Positions 47,403-56,321 of a DNA stretch of 64,000 bases are shown piece after piece. Made by a program: the position numbers and the translations under genes. The notes under the pieces were generated by a model. The model saw nothing but the letters and a program-made list of their open reading frames with translations, made no database searches and was not told where the DNA came from. This stretch comes from an uncultured bacterium (GTDB lineage: Bacteria; Hydrogenedentota; Hydrogenedentia; Hydrogenedentales; CAILVY01). The stretch is from NCBI GenBank assembly GCA_937951485.1, contig CALEDJ010000032.1, forward strand, positions 62,001 through 126,000. Reading direction: 5' to 3'. Every line of letters starts with the position of its first letter. Within the stretch, counting starts at the first letter, position 1.

Positions 47403-48209
47403 ATGGACGGCGGCACGATAGAATTGGGCATGGCGGACCTGCTGATCGCCACATTGCTGGTGGCGGTGGCGGGCGGCGTCAGCCTTGCGCTGCGGCTGGG
47501 ACTGGAACGCCGCCTGGCCTTGGCCGCCGTGCGCACGGTTGTGCAGTTGTACATCATCGGCTTCGTGCTGAAATGGGTTTTCCAAGTGGACACGCCGTGG
47601 GCGCTGGTCCCGGTGATCGCCGTCATGATCCTGGTCGCCGCGCGCGAAGCGGTGAACCGCGCGGCCCGGCGCTATCCGCGCGCCATGCTCGATACCTTTG
47701 TCACCCTGGTTCTCTGCGGCCTGCTGAGCACCTTAATGGTGACGCAGGCCGTCATCCGCGTGGACCCCTGGTACAAACCGCAGTATGTTATCCCACTTCT
47801 GGGCATGATACTCGGCAACGGCCTGACCGGCATCTCGTTGTGCATTGACATCCTGCTGGAGCGCTTCAGCGAACACCAGACGCTGGTCGAGATGGAACTG
47901 GCGCACGGCGCAACGCGCTGGGAAGCCGCGCGCGGGGTCTTGCGCGAAGCGGTGCGCAGGGGGATGATCCCCATCATCAATTCCATGATGGTGGTGGGAT
48001 TGGTTTCGTTGCCGGGGATGATGACGGGGCAGATTCTTGCGGGCAATCCGCCGATGCAGGCCGTGAAATACCAGATCGTCGTGATGTTCATGATTGCCGC
48101 CGCAACATCGTTGGGCTGCATCGGCACGGCTCTGCTCGCCTATCGCCGGCTTTTCAATGCGGACCATCAATTGCAATCCGAACTTATCACGAAAATGAAA
48201 AGGCCGTGA
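47403..48209 (+). CDS. fetB: FetB-like permease (UPF0014 family)
   Basis: Inner-membrane partner of the upstream ATPase. The 268-residue protein has about six or seven hydrophobic segments and the family landmarks RTVVQLYIIGFVL, ILGNGLTGISLCIDIL, ELAHGATRWEAARGVLREAV and the loop VGLVSLPGMMTGQILAGNPP. The permease is a single complete chain. The convergent glycosyltransferase gene begins 24 bp past its stop on the other strand. Confidence 0.88.
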   Translation: MDGGTIELGMADLLIATLLVAVAGGVSLALRLGLERRLALAAVRTVVQLYIIGFVLKWVFQVDTPWALVPVIAVMILVAAREAVNRAARRYPRAMLDTFVTLVLCGLLSTLMVTQAVIRVDPWYKPQYVIPLLGMILGNGLTGISLCIDILLERFSEHQTLVEMELAHGATRWEAARGVLREAVRRGMIPIINSMMVVGLVSLPGMMTGQILAGNPPMQAVKYQIVVMFMIAAATSLGCIGTALLAYRRLFNADHQLQSELITKMKRP

Positions 48210-48232
48210 TCGAGTAATGGATTCAATGGTCG

Positions 48233-49015
48233 TCAGGATGGGGGAGAGGGTATCTTTCCCTCCTGTTCCATGCGTTCCATGTTCCACAACTTCGCGTATT
48301 TCATGAATACCGAAAACGCCCCCAATCCGCAAAGCACCGCCCCGTGGTAACCATCCAGAAATCCGTGGCGGATAACATACATTTTGAAAAAGCGCAGGAG
48401 CGGGCGCAGGGTCACATCGAAGATACCGGCGCGCTTTCCCTGTTCATAGGCATCCTGTGCGCCCCACGTCGTGAAGCGCTGAAAGGTGGTGAAATACTCC
48501 TCAAAATCCCGGTAGGTGTCGTGATACATGACCTCATGAATGCGTCCGACCGGACCGTCCACCAGCACCTTTGAATGGACCCGCTGCTCCAGATAGCGGC
48601 CTTTGCGCGTACGGAACAGACGCAGATTGTAGTCCCGGTGCCAACCACAGTGACGGATCAGTTTTCCTAGAAAATAAGAGAGTCGCTTGACGTAATACCC
48701 GTCGAGACTCTTCGGATTGCAAATGATTTCCTGGATTTTCCGGGCCAGTTCCTCTGAAACCCACTCATCAGCATCCAGCACCAGGGTCCATTCGGTTTCA
48801 ATCTGAGGCAGCGCCCAATTCCGTTGGTTTGCCGCGTTGACGTACTCGTGCACAACAACATGGTTCGTGTAACGCTGCGCCACTTCTAACGAACCGTCGT
48901 TGGTTCGGGGGTCAACCACGCAGAAGATGTCGTCCGCCCAGCGAACACTCTCCAGACAACGCGGCAGACGGTCACCCGCGTTTGGCACGAGCGTCAAGAC
49001 GGTAATATCGCTCAT
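48233..49015 (-). CDS. Family 2 glycosyltransferase, WaaE/KdtX-like
   Basis: A 260-residue cytoplasmic-face enzyme that adds a sugar, probably to the inner core of LPS or a similar glycolipid. It shows a GT-A fold with VLTLVPNAGDRLPRCLESVRW, VVDPRTNDGSLEVA and the metal-binding VLDADEW. The block WHRDYNLRLFRTRKGRYLEQ and the later VHSKVLVDG match the WaaE/KdtX group. ATG at 49015 gives this length; an in-frame extension to 49084 is unsupported. It ends the glycosyltransferase operon that begins near 51737. Confidence 0.85.
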   Translation of the reverse strand: MSDITVLTLVPNAGDRLPRCLESVRWADDIFCVVDPRTNDGSLEVAQRYTNHVVVHEYVNAANQRNWALPQIETEWTLVLDADEWVSEELARKIQEIICNPKSLDGYYVKRLSYFLGKLIRHCGWHRDYNLRLFRTRKGRYLEQRVHSKVLVDGPVGRIHEVMYHDTYRDFEEYFTTFQRFTTWGAQDAYEQGKRAGIFDVTLRPLLRFFKMYVIRHGFLDGYHGAVLCGLGAFSVFMKYAKLWNMERMEQEGKIPSPPS

Positions 49016-49058
49016 GATCAAATTCCCGGAAAGATCATCCCAAGTTTCAAAACAAGAA

Positions 49059-49448
49059 TCATAGAAACTCTTTCCACATATCAATCACCAACAATCGGGT
49101 GATCCATACGCATACAGCCAGCAACCCCGCGTAAAACACGCTTAATACAAGGATGGGCGCATATCGCCGCGTCCTGCGCGGAGCGCGTAAGAAACTCGCC
49201 CACATCCAGATGCCGCAAGAGGGCGCAACGATGGTCCCATAGTAGAACCACGGCAGAATTAGCAGGCCGATGGCATCCAGGGAACTGTCATGGTAACAGG
49301 TTGATTGTATCAGCCACGACAACACGATCAACCCAAAGGCCGCTTCCACAACCGATATTCCCGCATTGACCCGCAAGGCGGATCGGTATTGGGTATAATG
49401 CCAGAGTTGCGTATCGCTGTCGGCGCTGCTTTCCCGCGTAGATGGCAT
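49059..49448 (-). CDS. Small membrane protein in the glycosyltransferase cluster
   Basis: A 129-residue protein not recognised. It has three hydrophobic segments (SVVEAAFGLIVLSWLIQS; AIGLLILPWFYYGTIV; APILVLSVFYAGLLAVCVWI) separated by short charged loops. It lies between two glycosyltransferase genes, 23 bp from the first, in the same orientation. A role in envelope glycolipid export or synthesis is possible by position only. A GTG directly before ATG 49448 is an alternative start. Confidence 0.65.
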   Translation of the reverse strand: MPSTRESSADSDTQLWHYTQYRSALRVNAGISVVEAAFGLIVLSWLIQSTCYHDSSLDAIGLLILPWFYYGTIVAPSCGIWMWASFLRAPRRTRRYAPILVLSVFYAGLLAVCVWITRLLVIDMWKEFL

Positions 49449-49471
49449 CACATTAAGGCCCCGTTCTCGAA

Positions 49472-50557
49472 TTAACCATCTCGCAAGAGCATATCATACG
49501 CCAAAACAGTCCGCTCAACCATCCGTTCCGTCAGAAACAATTCTTCGACCAGACAGCGCCCGTTTCGCGCCATAAACTTGGCGTTCTCCCGATTGGCAAG
49601 ACTTTCGATGATTGCAGCGGCAAGCGCGGGCGGGTCGCGACTTGGCACAAGATACCCTGTTTCGCCGGGACGCACCATCTCGGGAACGCCCCCCGCCACG
49701 GTCGCCACCACCGGGGTCTCGCAGGCCAACGCCTCAAGCACGGAGGTTCCCAGACCTTCCGACCAACTCGACGAAACATAGAGGTCTGCGGCGCGAATCA
49801 GGCGCGGAGCGTCCGCGCGATGTCCCAGCAGCGTCACCGCGTCTTCCAACCCGAGCGCGGCAATGCGCGCTTCAATGGCCGGGCGCAATGCGCCCTCTCC
49901 AGCGATAACCAATCTGACCCGCGGGAAATGTTTCAGCACCTGCGGCATTGCGGCGACCAGCGTTTCATGGTCTTTATGACCAACCAATGCGCCGACGCTC
50001 ACCAGCAACAAGGCGTCCGCCGACACGCCGATTTCCGTCCGGGGAATCGGTTCCACCTCCAGGCGCGACCAATCCACAGAACTGTGGATTACCGCAAGCC
50101 GCGACTCAGACACGCCGAACTCCCGCATCACCTCGCCCACCTTCCCGGAAACGGCGATAATCAAATCCGGTTGCGCATATTTCCAGCGGTTCAGAACATG
50201 GTCTTTGGGCCGAAAACTGACACGCCGCGATACCACCACCTTGCCGCGTCCGGCGATCTTTCGCGCGCACACCGCGATGCTGTGGGCATGGCTGCTGTGC
50301 GCGTGCAGAATATCAATATTTTCTTTGCGCACCACCCCCGCCAGTTTCCAGGCGGTCAACAAATCAAATTCCCCGAGAAATGGCAACGCGACTTTTTCCA
50401 CCCTCGCGCCGCCGTGGTCGGATGTCAAAAAGGCGCTGCCGGGCCGCCCTGCAATAATTACACGATGGCCGCGCTTGACCAACCCTTGAATCAGCCAACT
50501 GGCCTGCTGCTCCCCGCCGCGCCAGCCGGTCTGTTCATCGAGATGCAGTACGTTCAC
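49472..50557 (-). CDS. Family 4 glycosyltransferase
   Basis: A GT-B glycosyltransferase of 361 residues. It opens with VNVLHLDEQTGWRGGEQQAS, a donor/acceptor cleft start seen in GT4 enzymes, and has the C-terminal GT4 block LRPAIEARIAALGLEDAVTL, SSSWSEGLGTSVLEALACETPVVAT (the EX7E motif region) and GGVPEMV. I chose GTG at 50557 because GGAG is 8 nt upstream; longer in-frame codons are a shadow of the next gene. It overlaps that gene by 23 bp. The sugar is unknown. Confidence 0.85.
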   Translation of the reverse strand: MNVLHLDEQTGWRGGEQQASWLIQGLVKRGHRVIIAGRPGSAFLTSDHGGARVEKVALPFLGEFDLLTAWKLAGVVRKENIDILHAHSSHAHSIAVCARKIAGRGKVVVSRRVSFRPKDHVLNRWKYAQPDLIIAVSGKVGEVMREFGVSESRLAVIHSSVDWSRLEVEPIPRTEIGVSADALLLVSVGALVGHKDHETLVAAMPQVLKHFPRVRLVIAGEGALRPAIEARIAALGLEDAVTLLGHRADAPRLIRAADLYVSSSWSEGLGTSVLEALACETPVVATVAGGVPEMVRPGETGYLVPSRDPPALAAAIIESLANRENAKFMARNGRCLVEELFLTERMVERTVLAYDMLLRDG

Positions 50558-51737
50558 GATGAATCTCCAAGGCGCGCCGGCAGGCGTCCAGTGTTTTGCC
50601 GGCGAACGTCTGCACGGAAAACTCCGCCAGGACGCGTTCGCGCCCGCGTTTCCCCATGGCGGCCCGCAGCGCAGGGTCGCCCAGCAAGCGCGACATCGCC
50701 TCCGCGAGCGGCGCCACAATCCCGGCGGGAACCACAAACCCTTCCACGCCGTCGTCAATGATCTCCTTCAGGCCGCCGTAATCCGAGGCGATGACGGGTT
50801 TTTCCGCGGCCATTTCTTCTTTCAGGCTGAATGATGACGTATCGCAATCAATGGAGGGGAGCACGCCGATATCAAATGCCTGCGTGCAATATGGCATATC
50901 CTGGCGGAATCCGGCAAAATGCACAATATCCGCGATGCCCAGGTCTTCAACCTGTTGCCGCAGGGTTTCTTCCAACTCTCCTTGTCCCAGGACCAGCAGG
51001 CGCATGTCCGGGAATCGCCTCCGGATGGAGGCGGCGGCCTGGAACAGAAACGTATGGCCCTTGGCCGCTGTCAGGCGCGCAGCAATACCGCATACAACAT
51101 CGCTTTCCGCGAATCCGAACTCCGCCCGCGCGCGGGCGCGCGCCGCTGGATCAGGGCGATACTGTTCGACGTCCACCCCGTTGTGAATGGCGCACATGCG
51201 CGCAGCATCAAAAGCGGGGTGCGCCGCAAGGGTTTGGCGAACGGTATCACAGACGATGATCTGGTAGTCCGTCCACGCGCGATTCAGGATGCGATTGGGG
51301 AAGTTGTTCTTTACGGGATAAGTGTTGTGGCGGGTGCGGACAAGACATACAGGCCTCCCCAAAAGACGATTCGCCGCTGCGCAGACCCAATGGTCCTGCG
51401 ATCCGTTCACATGAATGATGTCCGGCTTTTGCTCAAGGATGAACCGGCGAACCTCAAGAATATCGTGCAACCACGCGCCCGGGCGCATGCCCCCCTTGAA
51501 GATGAAACGGTCGTGAACATGACAGCCTGGCCCGGTCGCCCGATGCGCCAATGCGCTCCCCGCCCTGCAGCCGATGCTTACCCGATGCCCCAGTCGTATC
51601 AATTCGCCCGCCAGACGCAGCACGTACGTCACCTGACCGCCCCCTGTTTGGTGTGGATCAGTCATGAGGATATGAAGCGCGCTGTCGCCCTTCGATTTGT
51701 GTGAAATGGGGCCGTATTGAGAGGCTGATGAGGGCAC
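50535..51737 (-). CDS. Family 4 glycosyltransferase
   Basis: A second GT-B enzyme, 400 residues, in the same operon. The N-terminal ILMTDPHQTGGGQVTYVLRL is the GT4 acceptor-side start, and the C-terminal half contains AARLTAAKGHTFLFQAAASI, LLVLGQGELEETLRQQVEDL and SFSLKEEMAAEKPVIASDYGGLKEI, which carries the EX7E pair. The GTG at 51737 has only a weak ribosome site; an in-frame ATG near codon 25 could also serve. Likely part of LPS core or capsule assembly. Confidence 0.83.
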   Translation of the reverse strand: MPSSASQYGPISHKSKGDSALHILMTDPHQTGGGQVTYVLRLAGELIRLGHRVSIGCRAGSALAHRATGPGCHVHDRFIFKGGMRPGAWLHDILEVRRFILEQKPDIIHVNGSQDHWVCAAANRLLGRPVCLVRTRHNTYPVKNNFPNRILNRAWTDYQIIVCDTVRQTLAAHPAFDAARMCAIHNGVDVEQYRPDPAARARARAEFGFAESDVVCGIAARLTAAKGHTFLFQAAASIRRRFPDMRLLVLGQGELEETLRQQVEDLGIADIVHFAGFRQDMPYCTQAFDIGVLPSIDCDTSSFSLKEEMAAEKPVIASDYGGLKEIIDDGVEGFVVPAGIVAPLAEAMSRLLGDPALRAAMGKRGRERVLAEFSVQTFAGKTLDACRRALEIHRERTASR

Positions 51738-51770
51738 TACCCTGTTCCCCTTGGTCCCGGTCAGGAGAAA

Positions 51771-51998
51771 TTAGCCGGTTGTCGTATGCTGCGCTTCAGA
51801 GGCCGATTCGGATGCGCCCGTTTCCGGCGCGCCGTCGTCTGCGGCTTCGGTGGCCGGCGCAACATGCGCTTCCGTTTCCAGCAATTGTTGCACGCGATCG
51901 TTGACTTCTTCGAGACGCTCCAAGGCATGGCACAATTCTTCGTCAACGGACTCAAAATCTTTTGATCGAACAATAGCGATTTTCTCTTTACCTGGCAT
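51771..51998 (-). CDS. Small acidic coiled-coil protein
   Basis: A 75-residue frame beginning MPGKEKIAIVRSKDFESVDE, with a short predicted coiled coil (ELCHALERLEEVNDRVQQLL) and an Ala/Glu/Ser/Thr-rich tail. No family is recognised. It lies between the HDOD gene and the glycosyltransferases, in the same orientation. The ribosome site is weak, and a second overlapping frame exists, so this is tentative. Confidence 0.45.
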   Translation of the reverse strand: MPGKEKIAIVRSKDFESVDEELCHALERLEEVNDRVQQLLETEAHVAPATEAADDGAPETGASESASEAQHTTTG

Positions 51999-52053
51999 TG
52001 CGTGAAATCCGCATTCGGGCGCCTCCGCCCACGTCTGGAAATTGCTCCAAAAA

Positions 52054-52923
52054 CTACAAAGGCAATCTCGGCGCGCTTTTCAGTTCCTCAATGAACGCCG
52101 CAAGAAATGCAAACCGCCTTTCAGGCGGAACAGGTCTTTTCGCGTTCGCCAATTCCCCCCAAGCCTCCTCTTCACGAAGACACAGCGGCTTTCCCGGCCC
52201 GCTGAAGTCATCCATGGCAGCCCGCTTGGCGATGCGCACCACGGCGGCCAGTTTGGGATCGCTGGCCGTTCTCAGCGAATACCCCGCGCGCGGGTATTGC
52301 CGCCACAGGGCATCCGCAAGCGGCTGCGGCAGATTCCAACGCACCGCCAGCGCCATGGCGATGTCGGCATGATCGCAGCCGATTTCATGGAGTTCGGCTT
52401 TGCATAACGCGACCGGGTCAGTTCTATTCGCCTTCAGCACTTCAAGATAACTGAGGCCTATGCAGTTCAGCATGACCATCTTGCCGATGTCGCTCAGCAG
52501 GCCGGTGATAAACTCCTCGCCCTGAAGCCCCAACCCCATGGACACGCCTAAATGCTTGGCAATGGCCGCCACCCGCAGCGAATTATCCCAAATCTCACGC
52601 AGCAGGTCGCCGCCGAGCGCCTTGTTCTGCAGCGCGTCAAAAACGGATATGCCCAGAACAATATTGCGTACTTCGCGCACTCCCAGGATCACCAGCGCCA
52701 GTTTGATGGTCCCGACATACTGCTTCATGCCGTAATAGGAGGAATTGCTCACCCGAAGTATCTTGGCCGTCAGCGCCGGGTCCACTTGCACGGCGGCACT
52801 GACCTTGGCCATATCGCTGTTGGGATCATCTGTCACACGCAGTACTTCAGCCACGACCGCCGGTATCGCGGGGAGGTCGCCCACCCGCGAGACAATTTCA
52901 TCCACAATGGCTTGCTGAGGCAT
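52054..52923 (-). CDS. HDOD-domain protein
   Basis: A 289-residue protein consisting of one HDOD domain, a metal-less relative of HD hydrolases that acts as a signalling scaffold. Landmarks are VGDLPAIPAVVAEVLRVTDD, VDPALTAKILRVSNSSYYG, LALVILGVREVRNIVLGISV, and the segment LLSDIGKMVMLNCI, in which a serine takes the place of the HD-domain histidine. A histidine pair in the second half (IGCDHADIAMALAVRW) is typical of HDOD. It is 22 bp after the universal stress gene. Function is not predictable. Confidence 0.88.
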   Translation of the reverse strand: MPQQAIVDEIVSRVGDLPAIPAVVAEVLRVTDDPNSDMAKVSAAVQVDPALTAKILRVSNSSYYGMKQYVGTIKLALVILGVREVRNIVLGISVFDALQNKALGGDLLREIWDNSLRVAAIAKHLGVSMGLGLQGEEFITGLLSDIGKMVMLNCIGLSYLEVLKANRTDPVALCKAELHEIGCDHADIAMALAVRWNLPQPLADALWRQYPRAGYSLRTASDPKLAAVVRIAKRAAMDDFSGPGKPLCLREEEAWGELANAKRPVPPERRFAFLAAFIEELKSAPRLPL

Positions 52924-52945
52924 CTGATATCATTCCTTGTCAAGG

Positions 52946-53776
52946 CTACCGTGCCAGCAACACGGGACACGGCGCGTGATTTATCGCATGGGCTGTCGTG
53001 CTTCCCATCACCAGTTCGCGGACTTTTGAGTGCCCATAAGCGCCCATCACCAGCAGGTCTGCGGCGCACTCCGCTGCGTACGTCACAATGGTTTCGCCGG
53101 GATCCCCTTCACGCCGAACAAATTCCACCTCGATATTATGCGCCTGCAGATAGCGGCGCGCCTCGTCCAGCGTCGCTTCTTCGGCGGAGCCGCCCACCGT
53201 CAAAAGGTGAAAAGGCATCTCCCAGGCCGCTGCGATAACGGCTGCCGTTTTCAGTGCCTGGCGCGCATAGGCGGACCCGTCGAATGCCACCAGAAACCGA
53301 TTATATCCAGGTACATCCCTGCCCGTCACCAGCACCGGCAGGGGGGAACGTCGGGCCACCGCTTCCGTGGTGGAACCGACCAAACCGTTCAGCCATTGGT
53401 TGTGTTCCCCGCCCCGCCCCATAATGATCAAATCGGCCAGACCGCAGTTTTCCAAGATGGTCCTGGGCACCACACCGGTGGCCAGTCGGGCCTCGCAGGG
53501 TACCCCCGCCGCATCGCAGAGTTCGCAAAACGCCCTGAGCGCCGCCTTGCCCCGTTCATCCAGAAGCATGGCAATATTGTTCTGATAATTGACAAACGGC
53601 GCCGTGCCCAGTGACGCCGAAAGATCGCGCAGGAAAGGACCTTCCAGAAGTTTTACGTCAACAACATGCAACCCCAGCAGCGTCGCACCCCGGCGTTGCG
53701 CCAGCGCAATCGCATAGCGCACACCCACTGTGGCGGCCTCGCTGCCGTCAGTGGGCACCAATATCCGCTTGAACAT
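52946..53776 (-). CDS. Universal stress protein with tandem Usp domains
   Basis: A 276-residue protein with two Usp domains (about 1-145 and 150-276). Each ends with a nucleotide-binding loop: MGRGGEHNQWLNGLVGSTTE and MGAYGHSKVRELVMGSTTAH, both with the G-x2-G-x9-G-S pattern that indicates ATP binding. The start is FKRILVPTDGSEAA. Usp proteins are induced under stress and growth arrest. It overlaps hisH by 29 bp, so its start sits inside hisH. Confidence 0.9.
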   Translation of the reverse strand: MFKRILVPTDGSEAATVGVRYAIALAQRRGATLLGLHVVDVKLLEGPFLRDLSASLGTAPFVNYQNNIAMLLDERGKAALRAFCELCDAAGVPCEARLATGVVPRTILENCGLADLIIMGRGGEHNQWLNGLVGSTTEAVARRSPLPVLVTGRDVPGYNRFLVAFDGSAYARQALKTAAVIAAAWEMPFHLLTVGGSAEEATLDEARRYLQAHNIEVEFVRREGDPGETIVTYAAECAADLLVMGAYGHSKVRELVMGSTTAHAINHAPCPVLLAR

Positions 53777-54413
53777 TCGCGGCGGTCCTCTCCCGGATTA
53801 AGTCTCCAAACGCCCGAAGGATGGCAATCCCATCCGATTGGCTCTTTTCCGGATGAAACTGCACCGCATACACATTGCCGCGCCCTACAATTGCCGGAAA
53901 ACGCACGCCGTATTCGCACGTGGCGAGTACTATCTCTTCGTCAGCGGGACGCGCAAAGTAACTATGCACAAAATAAGTATAAGGATTCCGGCCCGCGTTG
54001 TTCAACAACGGACACGCCCGGCCCGGCACCCGATCCAGGCGATTCCAGCCCATGTGCGGCACTTTAAGCCCCGTTTGCGCGGCGTCCGGAAAGCGCACCA
54101 CGCGCCCCGCAAAAATGCCCAGCCCTTCCCGGGCATCGCCCTCCTCGCTGCTCTCAAAAAGCAATTGCAGGCCGACGCATATCCCCAGGAAAGGACGGCC
54201 GCTTGCGGCGGCCTCCTTCACAGGATCCACCAAGCCCCGTGCGCGCAACCCTTCATAGCAATCCTTGAAAGCGCCGACACCGGGAAGCACGACGGCCTCC
54301 GCCTCGGCAATGAGGACCGGGTCGTCCGTGATAACCGCCTTGCAGCCGGCCTTTTCAAAACCCTTCTGCGCGCTGCGCAGGTTGCCCATACCGTAGTCTA
54401 TGATCGCAATCAC
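53748..54413 (-). CDS. hisH: Imidazole glycerol phosphate synthase subunit HisH
   Basis: Glutaminase subunit that supplies ammonia to HisF in histidine synthesis. The 221 residues start IAIIDYGMGNLRSAQKGFEK. The catalytic triad is Cys in FLGICVGLQLLFESSEEG, and His and Glu in VQFHPEKSQSDG. I chose GTG at 54413, overlapping the hisB stop as GTGA; longer in-frame sequence is a hisB shadow. hisF and hisA, the usual neighbours, are not in the window. It overlaps the stress protein gene by 29 bp. Confidence 0.94.
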   Translation of the reverse strand: MIAIIDYGMGNLRSAQKGFEKAGCKAVITDDPVLIAEAEAVVLPGVGAFKDCYEGLRARGLVDPVKEAAASGRPFLGICVGLQLLFESSEEGDAREGLGIFAGRVVRFPDAAQTGLKVPHMGWNRLDRVPGRACPLLNNAGRNPYTYFVHSYFARPADEEIVLATCEYGVRFPAIVGRGNVYAVQFHPEKSQSDGIAILRAFGDLIRERTAANVQADIGAH

Positions 54414-55000
54414 GTTTCCAGCATTCCCTTGGTGGAGGGGATGTCCTTCACGCGCGGGTCCTGTCGCAACGCTTCGCCCAGCGCGCGCGCGAACGCCTTG
54501 AAGATGCCTTCGATGCAATGATGCGCATTGCGACCGTGACGCAATACGATGTGCAGCGTCATCCGGGCATTCACACTGAAAGCGCGCAAGAACTCCTCCG
54601 TCAGTTCAATGTCAAATTCGCCGACACGGCCCTGCGGCAGGTTCGCCTCAAAATGCAGAAAGGGGCGTCCGCTGAAATCCACCGCCGCTTCCGCCAACGC
54701 CTCATCCATCGGCGCAGCCGCATGCCCAAAACGAACCAGGCCGCGGCCGTCGCCTGCTGCCTCAAGAAATGCCTTTCCCAGGCAAATGCCGACATCCTCA
54801 ACGGTGTGGTGCGGATCTATGTGGAGGTCACCCTTGGCGCGCACACGAATATCGAACAACCCGTGCCGGGCGAGGTGATGCAGCATGTGATCGAAAAAGC
54901 CGATCCCCGTATCCACCTCGGCGCGGCCTTGCCCGTCAATCACCACGGTGACTTCGATCTGCGTTTCCGCGGTCTTTCGCTTGATTTTTCCGCTTCGCAC
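54410..55000 (-). CDS. hisB: Imidazoleglycerol-phosphate dehydratase
   Basis: Dehydrates imidazole glycerol phosphate, the sixth step of histidine synthesis. The 196-residue protein has the manganese-binding motifs FFDHMLHHLARHG, DLHIDPHHTVEDVGICLG and GRNAHHCIEGIFKAFARAL, and ELTEEFLRAF. I chose GTG at 55000: GGAG lies 8 nt upstream and the product has the usual length and start (VRSGKIKRKTAETQIEV). The frame extends upstream through the 27-bp hairpin array, which would add GKRNSDTNF repeats, but that is foreign to the family. It overlaps hisH by 4 bp. Confidence 0.94.
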   Translation of the reverse strand: MRSGKIKRKTAETQIEVTVVIDGQGRAEVDTGIGFFDHMLHHLARHGLFDIRVRAKGDLHIDPHHTVEDVGICLGKAFLEAAGDGRGLVRFGHAAAPMDEALAEAAVDFSGRPFLHFEANLPQGRVGEFDIELTEEFLRAFSVNARMTLHIVLRHGRNAHHCIEGIFKAFARALGEALRQDPRVKDIPSTKGMLET

Positions 55001-55013
55001 TGTCTTTTCTCCA

Positions 55014-55157
55014 CCGAAATTCGTGTCGGAATTTCGCTTGCCGAAATTCGTGTCGGAATTTCGCTTGCCGAAATTCGTGTCGGAATTTCGCTTGCCGAAA
55101 TTCGTGTCGGAATTTCGCTTGCCGAAATTCGTATCGGAATTTCGCTTGCCGAAATTT
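55014..55157. repeat. 27-bp tandem hairpin array before hisB
   Basis: Five full copies of a 27-bp unit begin at 55014, 55041, 55068, 55095 and 55122, and a partial sixth begins at 55149. The first four are identical in the hairpin part. Each unit holds a perfect hairpin, CGAAATTC-GTGTCG-GAATTTCG, followed by a 5-bp spacer CTTGC. The fifth has one base change in the loop (GTATCG). The array fills most of the 172 bp between the phosphoesterase and hisB. It has no unique spacers, so it is not CRISPR. Confidence 0.9.
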
Positions 55158-55172
55158 CCGGGGGATTCTCGA

Positions 55173-55898
55173 TCATCTTCCCAAGGCCAACCGGTCCGCA
55201 AGAAATATCGGCAATCGCGCCTCGATCACCCTTGCCGCCGCTTTTTCCACGGGATAGCGAACTCTGACCAGTTGGAATAAGTTGCTTTCCGTATCCAGCA
55301 CGCCAAATGCCGCATCAGGATTGGTGTCGCGCGGCTGGCCGACCGAACCCGGATTGATGAAAAAGAGTTTCTCATCGCCCAACGGAAAACGTCCCTCGTC
55401 ATCCGGCGTGTACGCGCCATCCACCGAAAATATCCCCGGCGTATGCGTATGCCCGATCATGCAGACCCGGCAATTCTGCTCCTCAAGAAAGTACAGATGC
55501 GGCAGAATGTCTTCCCATGTGAACAGATAGGCATTATGATTCTTGGGCGCGCCATGCACCGCGACAAAATCCCCGAAGTTCAACGCATCCGGAAGCGCCC
55601 GCAACCACTCGATGTTCTCCGGGGTCAACACCTCGCGCGTCCACATCGCCGCCGAAAGCGCCACAGGATTGAAACCCCAAGGTTCTTCCAGCCCGCAAGC
55701 CACCGCGTCATGATTGCCCAATATCGTTGGAATGCCGCGATCGCGAAGAAGGTTGGCGCACTCATTCGGCGTTGCGTTGTAGCCCACGACATCGCCCAGA
55801 CATACTGTCTGATCAATCCCCATTTCCTCAATGCGCGCCAACACCGGCTCCAACGCATCTATATTGGCGTGGACATCAGAGATTATCGCGAATTTCAA
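55173..55898 (-). CDS. Calcineurin-like metallophosphoesterase (YfcE/ApaH-like)
   Basis: A 241-residue phosphodiesterase. The metal ligands are seen in IISDVHANIDAL, CLGDVVGYNATPNE, ILGNHDAVACG, AVHGAPK and MIGHTHTPG. The pattern fits small single-domain phosphodiesterases that act on nucleotide substrates; the exact substrate is unknown. It leads a minus-strand set with hisB, hisH, the stress protein and the HDOD gene. The tandem array sits between it and hisB. Confidence 0.9.
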   Translation of the reverse strand: MKFAIISDVHANIDALEPVLARIEEMGIDQTVCLGDVVGYNATPNECANLLRDRGIPTILGNHDAVACGLEEPWGFNPVALSAAMWTREVLTPENIEWLRALPDALNFGDFVAVHGAPKNHNAYLFTWEDILPHLYFLEEQNCRVCMIGHTHTPGIFSVDGAYTPDDEGRFPLGDEKLFFINPGSVGQPRDTNPDAAFGVLDTESNLFQLVRVRYPVEKAAARVIEARLPIFLADRLALGR

Positions 55899-56321
55899 CT
55901 GACCGCCTCCGACCCCCCAAGGGCATCCTGCGCCTGCCGCGCACCTATCTTTACTTTACTGGTCTGCCGCAATCAATGCCGCACACGCCACAGGGAAAAT
56001 CATGAATCCTGAATCCTCGCCAATGGCAACAAAGAGATGCTATTGTGCATCCAAACGCATCTTGGAATCAAAAAAACGACTTGCCCCCCTTTCCCGTTGT
56101 GCCAACAGGGGATAATACAGCATCTGGTGCTGACTTTGCATGATCTGTTTCCACCAAAAGGGAGGATTCAACGACTGCGGTCCAGTGTCTTGACTCATGC
56201 TGTCTGGATTTTATCTTGGTCACGCCAATCCGGCAACTTGCACAGGGCAGGCAAAACTCACCCCTGCGAGGTGCTACTCAACCCGCAAGATCAATCGTTC
56301 CGTCAATCCCGTGACATTGCA
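55899..56321. other. Gene-free region
   Basis: About 420 bp between the phosphoesterase start and the PHP gene stop. I see no reading frame with family features and no clear promoter pair or repeat. It should contain the promoter of the minus-strand phosphoesterase gene, whose location I cannot fix. Confidence 0.5.

Noticed and set aside
55014-55157. CRISPR array
   Set aside because: Units are contiguous with no unique spacers, and no cas gene is in the window.
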